Assembly (NCBI RefSeq): GCF_003583925.1
Contig: NZ_QYCN01000018.1
Span: forward strand, 14,482-78,481
Reading direction: 5' to 3'
Length of the DNA stretch: 64,000 nucleotides
From: Hymenobacter rubripertinctus
GTDB taxonomy: Bacteria; Bacteroidota; Bacteroidia; Cytophagales; Hymenobacteraceae
Position numbers and translations under genes: made by a program. Within the stretch, counting starts at the first letter, position 1. Each line of letters starts with the position of its first letter. Below the pieces are notes generated by a model. That model was not told the origin of the DNA. It did not search any database and saw only the letters and a list, made by a program, of their open reading frames with translations. Shown here one piece after another: positions 20,998 to 29,354 of the stretch.

Positions 20998-21939
20998 CTA
21001 GGCGTTGGCTTGGTTCATCTTGTCGAGGGCATCCATTACTTCCTGCACGTGGCCGCGGGAGGTTTCGAGCAGAGCTTTCTCCTCGTCGTTGAGCTGGAGC
21101 TCAATCACTTTCTCGATGCCGTTTTTGCCCAGGATAACGGGTGCGCCGAGGTAAACGCCGTCCATGCCGTACTCGCCTTCGAGCTTCACGCACACGGGGA
21201 ACACGCGGCGCTGGTCGCGCACGATGGCTTCTACCATTTGCGCGGCGGCCGCGCCGGGCGCGTACCAGGCCGAAGTGCCCATCAGTTTCACCAACTCACC
21301 GCCACCAACGGCCGTGCGGTGTACGATGGCGTCCAGCTCCTCTTTGCCGATGAGTTCGGTAACGGGGATACCGCCCACGGTGGTGTAGCGGGGCAGGGGT
21401 ACCATGGTGTCGCCGTGGCCACCCATGAGCACGGCCTGAATGTCTTTGGGGCTCACGTTGAGGGCCTCGGCCAGGAAGGCGCGGTAGCGGGCCGTGTCGA
21501 GGATGCCGGCCATGCCGAATACCTTGGTGCGGGAGAGGCCGGAGGTGAGGTGGGCCTGGTAAGTCATCACGTCGAGCGGGTTGCTGACGATGATGATGAT
21601 GGCGTCAGGCGAGTATTTGACCACCTGCTCGGTCACCGATTTCACGATGCCGGCGTTGGTCGAAATCAGGTCGTCGCGGCTCATGCCGGGCTTGCGGGGC
21701 AGGCCCGAGGTAATCACCACCACGTCCGAGCCAGCCGTGCGGCTGTAGTCGCCGGTTACGCCGATGGTGCGGGAATCGTAGCCAATAACGGGGGCTTTCT
21801 GCCAGATGTCGAGGGCTTTGCCTTCAGCGAAACCTTCCTTGATGTCAACCAGAACAATCTCGTTGGCAATTTCGCGGGTGGCCAGTACATCGGCGCAGGT
21901 TGCGCCTACATTGCCGGCTCCAACTACGGTAACTTTCAT
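20998..21939 (-). CDS. mdh: Malate dehydrogenase (NAD-dependent)
   Basis: Mdh interconverts malate and oxaloacetate with NAD in the TCA cycle. The 313-residue protein starts MKVTVVGAGNVGATCADVLA, the Rossmann GxGxxG fingerprint. Asp in VLVDIKEG selects NAD. The substrate-binding arginine is in GLPRKPGMSRDDL, the conserved VSNPLDVMTY follows, and the catalytic histidine lies in MGGHGDTMVPLPRY. This is the LDH-like bacterial MDH type and has the usual length. A hairpin at 20918-20953 closes it. It is transcribed alone; the neighbouring receptor-like gene ends about 190 bases upstream with its own hairpin. Confidence 0.96.
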   Translation of the reverse strand: MKVTVVGAGNVGATCADVLATREIANEIVLVDIKEGFAEGKALDIWQKAPVIGYDSRTIGVTGDYSRTAGSDVVVITSGLPRKPGMSRDDLISTNAGIVKSVTEQVVKYSPDAIIIIVSNPLDVMTYQAHLTSGLSRTKVFGMAGILDTARYRAFLAEALNVSPKDIQAVLMGGHGDTMVPLPRYTTVGGIPVTELIGKEELDAIVHRTAVGGGELVKLMGTSAWYAPGAAAAQMVEAIVRDQRRVFPVCVKLEGEYGMDGVYLGAPVILGKNGIEKVIELQLNDEEKALLETSRGHVQEVMDALDKMNQANA

Positions 21940-22045
21940 TGAGTGGTGGAATTGGGTGTGAACTATTGGGATGCGTAAAGCTACGGCTTAGAGTTTAGAT
22001 GTGAGAAAGGATGGGGCAGAAGTTAACAGAACGTCATGCAAAGCA

Positions 22046-22104
22046 GACCGTCATTCTTCGACTACGCCTCCGCCTTCACGGATGCCAGATGAAGAATGAC
22101 GGTC
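22046..22104. repeat. Hairpin repeat related to the GTCATGCTGAGC family
   Basis: Arms 22046-22059 (GACCGTCATTCTTC) and 22091-22104 are perfect complements. The interior, read on the minus strand, has GAAGGCGGAG followed by GCGTAGTCGAAG, nearly the same as the element at 17797. It lies 27 bases after the stop of the receptor-like gene (minus strand), so it may double as that gene's terminator. Confidence 0.65.
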
Positions 22105-22130
22105 TTTTGCTCCCTGCTCCCTGCTTTCAA

Positions 22131-24824
22131 TCAAAACGAAACCCGTACCGACGCCAGCGCCTGCCGGGGCCGCAGCTGGTACTCGTTCTGAACCAGGGCA
22201 AAGCCGCTGGTGTAGGTCGTCTGGTAGAGGCGGGTATCGAGCAGGTTGCTGGCTTTCAGCTCCACGTCTACTTTGCGGGCAGTTGGCAGCGTGTAGCGGT
22301 AGGTAGCGTCCAGAAACGTAGTGCGCACTGCGCGGCCCAGGCCGTTGCTCTGGTAGTATTCGGCCGTCACCAGCACCGAATGCCGCTCGGCCGGGTACCA
22401 CGAGAGGCCCAGCCGCTGCTCCTGACACGTGGTAGCCGTGCCAAAATCACCGGTTCCGAGCTGGTTGCGCAAGGCGGTCAGGGAGGCCGAGTACTCCAGG
22501 CTACCCCAGTCGAAGGCGTTCAGGCTGGCTTTGAAGCGGGTGGTGCCACGCTGGTTGCGGGCAGTGGTGAGCTGGTCGTTGAGCAGCAGGGGCTGGCGGC
22601 TGAAGCTGGCGTTGAGTTGCAGGGCCAGGCTCATCTTCCACTCGCTCAGAAACTTGCTCACGCTACCCGCCACCGTCTGGTTCTGGCTCTGGTTGAGCTG
22701 GGCCACGGCCACGGTGGTCAGCGTGCCATCGGGCCGCACCAGGCTCCGGGCCAACTGGTTGCGGGTGGCGACGCTGAAGCTGTACGTGGCCCGGTAGAAC
22801 CACGAGGTGAGCGGGTTCTCGTAGAAGAGGCCGCCATTGAAATTCCAGCTGCGGGTCTGGGTGAGCGGGGCGGCGTTGCGCTGCAAGGTGCGGTAGTCGC
22901 GCAGCAAATAGCCGTAGGAAAGCTGTTGTACGCTACCGAACTGGTTGCTGAACCCGGCCCCGCCCGAGGCGTGCCAGAGGCCGCTCAGCTCGTAGCGCCC
23001 CGAAAGCCGGGGCTCCAATGCTAAATAGCGCCGCTGTTGGTGCCCGTCCAGCCCGGCGTCGGTGGCGCGAAACGTGCGGTAATTCAGCGGCGCTTCCAGC
23101 TCCAGCTGCCACCGTTCGGTTTTATGGGCAATGGCTATCTGGGCATAGTAGCGGCCCTGGTAAGCGCGCAGGCGGTTACGCAGCGAGTCGGGAACGGGTG
23201 CCGGGGCCGGCCGGCGGGCTAGGGTAGAGGTGAGACGCTCGATTTCCTGGGTGAAACCCGCCGAATAGGTGTAGTGCCAGTGCTGGCGGCCGGTAATAAA
23301 GGCCACCGAGTTGGCCGTGTAAAACGTTTCGGCCCGCGCCTGCTGCTGCGCCCCGGCGTAGGCAGTGCCGCCCGTCAGCACCGCCGGCAGCGGCCCCGGC
23401 CTAACGGTGAGCTGCTGGGGCGTGGCGGCCAGCGTGAGCACCGAATTCACCTGCACCACCCGCTGCCCGCCCACCGGCCGCACCAGCCCCAGCCGGTTGC
23501 TGAGCGAGTAGGCCGGGTTGGTGGCCCGCTGCGTTACCGCCTGCTCCTGCCCGGCCAGCTGCACCAGCCCATCCTGGGCCTCCCAGCTGCCGGCCACGCT
23601 GAGCGTGTTTTTCAGGTAGTAGCGCTGCACGTTGCGCACGTAAGCCAGGTCGGTGGTAAACTGGTTGCTATACAGCCGGTTTTGCTTTTCTTCCCGGAGC
23701 GTAACGGCCCGGCCATCGGGGAGGGTGTAGCGGGTGCGGGTGCTGCCGGTCTGGGTTTGCCGGTCGTGCAAATAAGAGGCGTTGATGCGCAGCTGCGCCT
23801 CCTTGCTGAAGGGCAGCAGGTGGTTGGCGCTCAGCAGGTGGGCCCGGTTGAACAGGTAGCGACCGGGAGCCAGCGGCGGCGCGTTCAGGGGCTGGGTACC
23901 GGTCAGGTCGGGTTTCTGGCTGCCGGGCTCCAGGAGCTGCTGGAAGTCGCCCAGGCCCAGGGGTTTCAGCTCGGCGGCCACGTCCTGGCCGGTGTTGTTG
24001 GTCTGGTAGGTGTCGAGGAGCTGCTGGCGGGGCGTGAAGAGCATGGGCGAGAGGTTGGCATTCCACAGCGCCGGCGTGGCGCCCGCGCCCAGTCGGGCCT
24101 GCCCGGTGGCCGTTACCTTCTTCTTGAGCTCCAGGTTGAGGGAAGCCTGCTCGGTGGGCTGCACGCCCCGCAGGGCCTTCACGGGCTGGTGGCGCTTGAG
24201 CACCTGCACATCCTGCACGGCGTCGGCGGGCAGGTTGCTGCTGGCCAGGTTGTAGCGGTTTTCCAGCAGGTCGGCCCCGTTGATGTAAAACTTCTGGATG
24301 GGCCGGCCCTCGTAGAGAATGCGCCCGTCGGCCTCCACCTCCACGCCGGGCAGCTTGCGCAGCACATCGGCAATTACGCGGTCCTTTTTATCGGTAAAGG
24401 CCGACACGCGGTAGCTGAGCGTGTCGCCCTCCCGCCGGATGGGCGGGGCTTTGATGAGCACTTCCTTGAGCGGGGTCAGACTCACGGCCAGTGTCAGCTG
24501 TACATTCTGGCTGCGGTTAGCCAGCTGTAGGAGCTGCTCGGCGTAACCCAGGGCCCGGGCCGAGAGGCGCAAAGAGTCGCTGGCCGGGGTAGGGGGGAGG
24601 GTGAGCGTAAAGCGCCCATCGGCCCCCGAAATCACGAAATCCGAAGCCGGCGGCTGCGCCCTGGTTTCGGCCTCCATCAGAATACCTTGCAGGGGCTGGC
24701 CGGCAGCATTGCGCACTGTGCCGGTGAGGATGGTTTGGGCGTATGATGTGCTGCTGCCAAGTAGTGCCAGCAATAGAAATAGATAGCGACAGGGGCTAAA
24801 CCGACTACTGTTTTTTGTAATCAA
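22131..24824 (-). CDS. TonB-dependent-receptor-like outer-membrane protein paired with GLPGLI
   Basis: An 897-residue outer-membrane protein. A signal peptide (residues 1-29, to SYAQ) is followed by a carboxypeptidase-regulatory-like domain (about 32-115), a plug-like domain with DVLRKLPGVEVEADGRILYE and GRPIQKFYINGADLLENRYN, and a large barrel. The plug is of the shortened kind seen in receptors that sit beside GLPGLI genes. The start codon is TTG at 24822-24824 (MITKNSSRFSP); no ATG or GTG exists in frame before the signal peptide. It overlaps the GLPGLI gene by 20 bases, so its translation is probably coupled to that gene. Transported substrate is unknown. Confidence 0.85.
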   Translation of the reverse strand: MITKNSSRFSPCRYLFLLLALLGSSTSYAQTILTGTVRNAAGQPLQGILMEAETRAQPPASDFVISGADGRFTLTLPPTPASDSLRLSARALGYAEQLLQLANRSQNVQLTLAVSLTPLKEVLIKAPPIRREGDTLSYRVSAFTDKKDRVIADVLRKLPGVEVEADGRILYEGRPIQKFYINGADLLENRYNLASSNLPADAVQDVQVLKRHQPVKALRGVQPTEQASLNLELKKKVTATGQARLGAGATPALWNANLSPMLFTPRQQLLDTYQTNNTGQDVAAELKPLGLGDFQQLLEPGSQKPDLTGTQPLNAPPLAPGRYLFNRAHLLSANHLLPFSKEAQLRINASYLHDRQTQTGSTRTRYTLPDGRAVTLREEKQNRLYSNQFTTDLAYVRNVQRYYLKNTLSVAGSWEAQDGLVQLAGQEQAVTQRATNPAYSLSNRLGLVRPVGGQRVVQVNSVLTLAATPQQLTVRPGPLPAVLTGGTAYAGAQQQARAETFYTANSVAFITGRQHWHYTYSAGFTQEIERLTSTLARRPAPAPVPDSLRNRLRAYQGRYYAQIAIAHKTERWQLELEAPLNYRTFRATDAGLDGHQQRRYLALEPRLSGRYELSGLWHASGGAGFSNQFGSVQQLSYGYLLRDYRTLQRNAAPLTQTRSWNFNGGLFYENPLTSWFYRATYSFSVATRNQLARSLVRPDGTLTTVAVAQLNQSQNQTVAGSVSKFLSEWKMSLALQLNASFSRQPLLLNDQLTTARNQRGTTRFKASLNAFDWGSLEYSASLTALRNQLGTGDFGTATTCQEQRLGLSWYPAERHSVLVTAEYYQSNGLGRAVRTTFLDATYRYTLPTARKVDVELKASNLLDTRLYQTTYTSGFALVQNEYQLRPRQALASVRVSF

Positions 24825-25668
24825 GCTCGATGGGATTATTCAGGTGTTTTATTTTATCCCGATACGTTTTACGAACATTTTCCAAATCACCGGATTTAAT
24901 TGTTCCATTCGCTATAGCATTATCAATAAAGTTGTCGCGGGCAGTGAAATAGCTGCTGTAGTAGTGGCGCTTAGGAACAACAATAGCCGGTAGTTTGGTA
25001 CGCATCAGTTGGCTAGGAAGAAGTATTCGATACTCTTTGGCAGGTTGATATATGCGGGTCAGTTCAAACTTGTAGCTGCCCGTTGAGTCACTGATAGAAA
25101 CTATCAATCCTGGCAAACCTCCGAACTTGTAGGGGCCGTTGCTGATGGGAATCTGACGAGTAAACCAAGCCGTATATTTCCTGCCTCCTAGCTTTGTGAA
25201 AGCTTTTTGGCATGTATAGCCATTTATGCGGGCAGTGTCAGTTGATAATTTCCAGTTTAAAGAATAGTCATTGTCTTGGTAAGAATATAAAATTTTGTTG
25301 ATAATTCCATAATAAAGGCAAGTAGTTGTTTTTGAATTTTTTATAATAACGCCGTCAAATTTGTACTTAGGTAGGTTCGTTGCTTCAGTCATACCCGCAT
25401 ACATAGCGGGGGAATTTAAATCGGCATACTGATATTTCAGGATGAGTGAATCTGCTTTATAGCGAACAAAGCTTCTGAACTCTGATGAACTATCTGAAAT
25501 AGCCAGTTGGGTAAGTTCCTCCCACGTTGTCTTGGAAGTAGAATCCGGCCTGCTGGTCAGGCGATAGAGGCAAATAACCTTGGCGCGAGAGGACTGTGCA
25601 ATTACTTTGTTACCTGTAAAAATTAGAAACAGAAAAATTGCAAAAAAGATGAAATATATTAGTTTCAT
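24805..25668 (-). CDS. GLPGLI family protein
   Basis: A 287-residue exported protein named for the motif it carries: FGGLPGLIVSI at about residues 182-192. A signal peptide spans residues 1-25 (MKLIYFIFFAIFLFLIF to VIAQ). The preceding YTCQKAFTKLGGRKYTAWFT stretch is also typical. GLPGLI proteins occur only in Bacteroidota, usually next to a TonB-receptor-like gene; their biochemical role is not known. Its DNA is markedly AT-richer than the receptor gene it overlaps, so the pair may have different histories or different expression demands. A small secreted-peptide gene, apparently frameshifted, ends 7 bases upstream. Confidence 0.9.
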   Translation of the reverse strand: MKLIYFIFFAIFLFLIFTGNKVIAQSSRAKVICLYRLTSRPDSTSKTTWEELTQLAISDSSSEFRSFVRYKADSLILKYQYADLNSPAMYAGMTEATNLPKYKFDGVIIKNSKTTTCLYYGIINKILYSYQDNDYSLNWKLSTDTARINGYTCQKAFTKLGGRKYTAWFTRQIPISNGPYKFGGLPGLIVSISDSTGSYKFELTRIYQPAKEYRILLPSQLMRTKLPAIVVPKRHYYSSYFTARDNFIDNAIANGTIKSGDLENVRKTYRDKIKHLNNPIELDYKKQ

Positions 25669-25674
25669 TGAAAA

Positions 25675-25906
25675 TTATATTAGAGCTTCAAGAGGATCTG
25701 CCACGCTACAAACATATGAATGGCCATAAAAATGCTCACCCCAGCTTACGCTATAACTAATCCATCTACAGCTCCCTGATTTCAACTTGTTTGCATTGCT
25801 AGCATTGGTATTTTTTTCAATACCAGTCGTTAATAACGTTACCAGCAGCCAGGCTACTAAACGACGCGCCGCACATCAGTGCGGCCAATAAGGTGAGCTT
25901 TTTCAT
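25675..25906 (-). pseudogene. Small secreted peptide gene, apparently frameshifted
   Basis: The ATG at 25904-25906 opens a signal peptide MKKLTLLAALMCGASFSSLA, but this frame stops after 29 residues (AGNVINDWY, TGA). In the neighbouring frame of the same strand the sequence continues without a stop to a TAA at 25675-25677: TTGIEKNTNASNANKLKSG, then SCRWISYSVSWGEHFYGHS and YVCSVADPLEALI. The second frame has no start codon of its own. Joined by a one-base shift near 25825-25850, the two would make a secreted peptide of about 70 residues with two cysteines in the mature part. It ends 7 bases before the GLPGLI start, so it looks like the first gene of that operon. A real frameshift, a programmed shift and a sequencing error all remain possible. 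Confidence 0.5.
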
Positions 25907-26010
25907 GATAGATTGGTTTGGTGTATGAATGAGCCTAATGTCTGCCTTGGGAACGTGTGTGCCAAGGACCTAATTGCTCCATTTGTGACATCCACCAAAC
26001 TACCTCCACC

Positions 26011-27339
26011 CTACATCCGCCGCACCACCAGCACCCGCTCCGTTTCCTCGGTTACCTTGAACCGGTCGTCGGGGCGCAGGCCGATGACCCAGACGATTTT
26101 ACCGTCGGCCGATACCAGTACCTGCACGTTGTCTTTGAGGTTGAGGGGCACTTTCTGGTCGATGAGGAAGTCACTGAGCTTCTTTTTGCCCTTCATGCCG
26201 ATGGGCATGAACCAGTCGCCTTCCTGCCAGGGGCGCACGGTGAGCGGGAACTTGAGCGCGTCGGCATCCAGGGCGGCCACGGCTTTACCTTTCGGTACTT
26301 CGTAGCCTTCGGGGATTTCCAGCAGCTCGGTGCGCAGGTGCAAACCATCTATTTTGAGGGCTTCCTGGCCGGCCTGGAGCTGGTGGGTGCCAAAGTGTGT
26401 GAGCCGGCGCGGGGTGATGACGAGCTGCTCCCGGTCCTTGACCAGCAGGTGGGTGGCCGACTCGAAGCGGCGGCCCGGCTCGGCCCCGAAGCTCTGCACG
26501 ATGTCCTTGGTGACTATGTAGGAGAAGCCGAAGGGCCGCAGCAGCTCGTGGAGCACCAGGGTAGTGGCAGCCGTTTTTTGCAGCAGCCGGATGTCGAGGT
26601 AGGTGGCTTCGGGTTCGGTGCGCTGGGCCTGGGCGGCGGTGTCGGCCACGTAGCGGCGCACGATTTCCTCGGCCCCGCCCACCCGCTCGGCCGTGATGCT
26701 CATGGTCTGGTCGAGGTTGGGATTCATGTCGCGCAGCACGGGCAGCACCTCCAGGCGCAGGCGGTTGCGCTGGTACACGGGCGAGTCGTTGCTGGCATCC
26801 TCACGCCAGATGAGGCGGTTTTCCACCACGTAATCGAACAGATCGGGCTTGCTCACGCCCAGCAGGGGGCGCACGAGGTGGCCGGTTTTGGGCCGGATGC
26901 CGTGCAGCCCGGCCAGGCCGGTACCGTGGGTGAGGTTGAGCAGCATGGTTTCGGCCGTGTCGCGCTGGTGGTGGGCCGTGGCGATACAGGCGTAGCTCTG
27001 GCCGGCCCGGATGCGCTCAAACCACTCGTAGCGCAGGACGCGGGCCGCCATCTGGGTCGAAATGCCTTCCTGTTCGGCAAACTTCCTGGTCTGAAAGAAC
27101 TCCCCGAAGTAGGGTACCTGGTACTGCTGGGCCAGCTTGCGCACGAACTCCTCGTCGGCGTCGGCTTCTTCGGCCCGCAACCCGAAGTGGCAGTGGGCCA
27201 CGGCAAACGGCTGCCCGAGCCGGTGCAGCACATCGGCCAGCACCACCGAGTCGAGGCCGCCGCTGACGGCCACCAGCACGGTGTCGGTGGGGGAGAAGAG
27301 GGCGTTTTCCTGAATAAACTGTTGAATCTGGTCGAGCAT
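26011..27339 (-). CDS. tilS: tRNA(Ile)-lysidine synthase TilS
   Basis: TilS attaches lysine to the wobble cytidine of the CAU-anticodon isoleucine tRNA, changing its specificity from AUG to AUA. The 442-residue protein has the PP-loop ATP site VAVSGGLDSVVLADVL at residues 23-38. The TilS-typical ATAHHQRDTAETMLLNLTHG and LIWREDASNDSPVYQRNRLR stretches follow. The C-terminal TilS domain ends with WFMPIGMKGKKKLSDFLID and VIGLRPDDRFKVT. Length and domain order are normal, and ATG at 27339 begins MLDQIQQFI. It is divergent from the OstA-like gene, with a 146-base inverted-end element between them. Confidence 0.95.
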   Translation of the reverse strand: MLDQIQQFIQENALFSPTDTVLVAVSGGLDSVVLADVLHRLGQPFAVAHCHFGLRAEEADADEEFVRKLAQQYQVPYFGEFFQTRKFAEQEGISTQMAARVLRYEWFERIRAGQSYACIATAHHQRDTAETMLLNLTHGTGLAGLHGIRPKTGHLVRPLLGVSKPDLFDYVVENRLIWREDASNDSPVYQRNRLRLEVLPVLRDMNPNLDQTMSITAERVGGAEEIVRRYVADTAAQAQRTEPEATYLDIRLLQKTAATTLVLHELLRPFGFSYIVTKDIVQSFGAEPGRRFESATHLLVKDREQLVITPRRLTHFGTHQLQAGQEALKIDGLHLRTELLEIPEGYEVPKGKAVAALDADALKFPLTVRPWQEGDWFMPIGMKGKKKLSDFLIDQKVPLNLKDNVQVLVSADGKIVWVIGLRPDDRFKVTEETERVLVVRRM

Positions 27340-27356
27340 GGCAGGGGTGAGCGTAA

Positions 27357-27502
27357 CTAGAAAGCTGGTTCCTCTCCCTGGAAAGGGGTTGGGGGAAGCT
27401 GCTGATGGCAGAACGATTTGGCAGGGCTGTGCGTGGATAGCTGTTCCGACGAATCAACCATCCCTACCCCCTGCTTTCCGAGGAAGGGAACCAGCTTTCT
27501 AG
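27357..27502. repeat. 146-base element with long imperfect inverted ends (MITE-like)
   Basis: The ends CTAGAAAGCTGGTTCC (27357-27372) and GGAACCAGCTTTCTAG (27487-27502) are perfect complements. Similarity continues inward for about 35 bases with small gaps (CTGGAAAGGGG against CCCTGCTTTCCG). It occupies almost all the space between the divergent tilS start and the promoter of the OstA-like gene. There is no open frame inside, so if mobile it would depend on a transposase elsewhere. Confidence 0.6.
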
Positions 27503-27575
27503 CGCCAGTCCAGCAATTCCAGCCACGGCCATTCGTACTATTCCGCAAAGAAACGCGTTAGCAACGCCCCTTCCG

Positions 27576-27583
27576 TACCTTTG
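27576..27583 (+). promoter_or_regulatory. TACCTTTG -7 box of the OstA-like gene
   Basis: TACCTTTG matches the Bacteroidota TAnnTTTG -7 box and lies 8 bases before the ATG at 27591. Transcription would therefore begin at or within a few bases of the start codon, a nearly leaderless mRNA. No clear TTG -33 element. Confidence 0.55.
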
Positions 27584-27590
27584 TGCCGAA

Positions 27591-29237
27591 ATGTCGCCTT
27601 CCAAGTATATTTTTCTCCTGTGCCTGCTGCTCGTGCCACTCCTGGGCCAGGCCCAGAAGCGCCCGGCCCCCACGCTTGCCAAGGGCCAGCCGATTGAGCT
27701 GCTGCCCGGCACCCGGGAGCTGATTGGCGGCACCTTCAACGGCGTGGAAATCCGGAAGCTCCTGGGCAACGTGAGCATGCGCCAGGGCACCACGCTGCTC
27801 TACGCCGACTCGATGTACCAGTACATCGGGCGCAATGCCATTGAGGCGTTCAGCAACGTGCGCATCGTTCAGAACGACACCATCACCATTACCGGCGACC
27901 GGGGCACCTACGACGGCGACACCCGCAAAGCCCGCATGGTGGGCAACGTGACGCTGCGCGACCCGCGCATGACGCTCACCACCCAGGTGCTCGACTACGA
28001 CCTGACCACCAGCCTGGCCTACTACAGTACCGGCGGCCACCTCCAGGACCCCGAGAATACGCTCGACAGCCAGTTGGGCTACTATAACACGGTGAGTAAG
28101 GTGTTCAGCTTCAAACGCAACGTGAAGCTCGTGACGCCCGAAAATACCATCGACACCGATACGCTCCAGTACAACACCATCAGCAAGATTGCCTACTTCT
28201 ACGGCCCGACGCGCATCAAGGGCAAGCAGGGCAACCTCTACGCTGAAAACGGCAACTACAACACCGCCACCAAGATTTCCAACTTCGCCCGCAACGCCAA
28301 AATCGAAACGCCCAACTACCTGCTCGGCGGCGACAAGCTCTATTATGACGAGGCCCGGCAGTACGGGCTGGCTACCGGCCACGTCTCGATGACGTCCAAG
28401 AAGGACAACCTCGAAATCCGGGGCGACGTGGGGCGCTACTGGCGGGGGCAGGGCCGCGCCAAGGTGTACGGCAGCCGGGCCGTGATGCGCAACATCTCCG
28501 ACAAGGACACGCTTTACCTGGCCGCCGATACGCTGGTGAGCCTCGAAGGCCGCCCGCCCCTGAACAAGGCCGGCGTGATTTACGCCTACCGCAAAGTCCA
28601 GATTTTCCGCGCCGATTTGCAGGGCCGGGCCGATTCGCTGACCTACGACCGGCAGGATTCCATCATCTACCTCAGCCACGACCCAGTGCTGTGGAACCTG
28701 AGCAACCAGCTCACGGCCGACTCGATGGAAATCCGGCAGCGCCGGGGCAAAATCGACCAGATGCGCCTCTACGGGCACGCGTTCAGCATCGGGGAAGACA
28801 CGCTCAAGAACTACAACCAGGTGAAGGGCCGCAACATGGTGGCCTACTTCGGGGAGAAGGCGATAAAAAAAATCGACGTGCTTGGCAACGCCGAGAGCCT
28901 CTACTATGCTCTTGAGGGCGACACGGCCGTGTCGGGTATCAACAAGTCGCTCTCAGCGACCATGGCTTTGCGCTTCGCCGAGAGCAAGCTCCAGACCATC
29001 AGTTTTCTCACCAACCCCGAAGCCCGGTTCATTCCGCCCAGCGAGCTGAAAGCCGAAGATTCGCGGCTCAAGGATTTTCGCTGGCGCCCCACCGATAGGC
29101 CCACCCGCCGGCAGGTGCTGGGCAAGCACTTTGCCGCGCCCGCCAAACCCAGAAAAAAGCCAACTCCTAAAAAGAAGGCCGCATCTGCCAGGAAAACGCC
29201 TGCTAAAAAGCCCGTCACTAAACCCAGCAAGAAGTAA
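27591..29237 (+). CDS. OstA-like organic-solvent-tolerance / LPS-transport protein
   Basis: A 548-residue exported protein with signal peptide 1-22 (LLLVPLLGQAQ). Repeated OstA/LptA-type beta-strand units cover residues 35-470, seen as recurring patterns such as NVSMRQGTTLLYADSMYQY, GNVTLRDPRMTLTTQVLDYD and GHVSMTSKKDNLEIRGDVG. The OstA domain of LptA and LptD bridges or guides lipopolysaccharide across the periplasm; an LPS-export role here is inferred from the fold. The C-terminal 50 residues are very lysine/proline/alanine-rich (KKPTPKKKAASARKTP), an uncommon basic tail that could bind acidic envelope polymers. The bamD gene follows after 117 bases, also with its own promoter. Confidence 0.88.
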   Translation: MSPSKYIFLLCLLLVPLLGQAQKRPAPTLAKGQPIELLPGTRELIGGTFNGVEIRKLLGNVSMRQGTTLLYADSMYQYIGRNAIEAFSNVRIVQNDTITITGDRGTYDGDTRKARMVGNVTLRDPRMTLTTQVLDYDLTTSLAYYSTGGHLQDPENTLDSQLGYYNTVSKVFSFKRNVKLVTPENTIDTDTLQYNTISKIAYFYGPTRIKGKQGNLYAENGNYNTATKISNFARNAKIETPNYLLGGDKLYYDEARQYGLATGHVSMTSKKDNLEIRGDVGRYWRGQGRAKVYGSRAVMRNISDKDTLYLAADTLVSLEGRPPLNKAGVIYAYRKVQIFRADLQGRADSLTYDRQDSIIYLSHDPVLWNLSNQLTADSMEIRQRRGKIDQMRLYGHAFSIGEDTLKNYNQVKGRNMVAYFGEKAIKKIDVLGNAESLYYALEGDTAVSGINKSLSATMALRFAESKLQTISFLTNPEARFIPPSELKAEDSRLKDFRWRPTDRPTRRQVLGKHFAAPAKPRKKPTPKKKAASARKTPAKKPVTKPSKK

Positions 29238-29338
29238 GACTTTAGCGAAACGAGATTCCTCGGCAAGCCCGGAATGACGTTCTCTCACGCTGCCAGGAGT
29301 GGTCAACTAACAATTTTCCACCACCAACTGATTATTTG

Positions 29339-29346
29339 TACCTTTG
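29339..29346 (+). promoter_or_regulatory. TACCTTTG -7 box of bamD
   Basis: An exact TAnnTTTG match located 8 bases before the bamD ATG at 29355, the same spacing as in the OstA-like gene and so again nearly leaderless. A TTTT run at 29314-29317 sits near the -33 position. Confidence 0.6.
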
Positions 29347-29354
29347 CGCCCCTT

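Noticed and set aside
25815-25860. Programmed frameshift in the small secreted-peptide gene
   Set aside because: There is an A7 run nearby (25811-25817 on the complementary strand), but it lies after the first-frame stop codon and no stimulator hairpin or conserved slippery site is evident. A plain indel is simpler.
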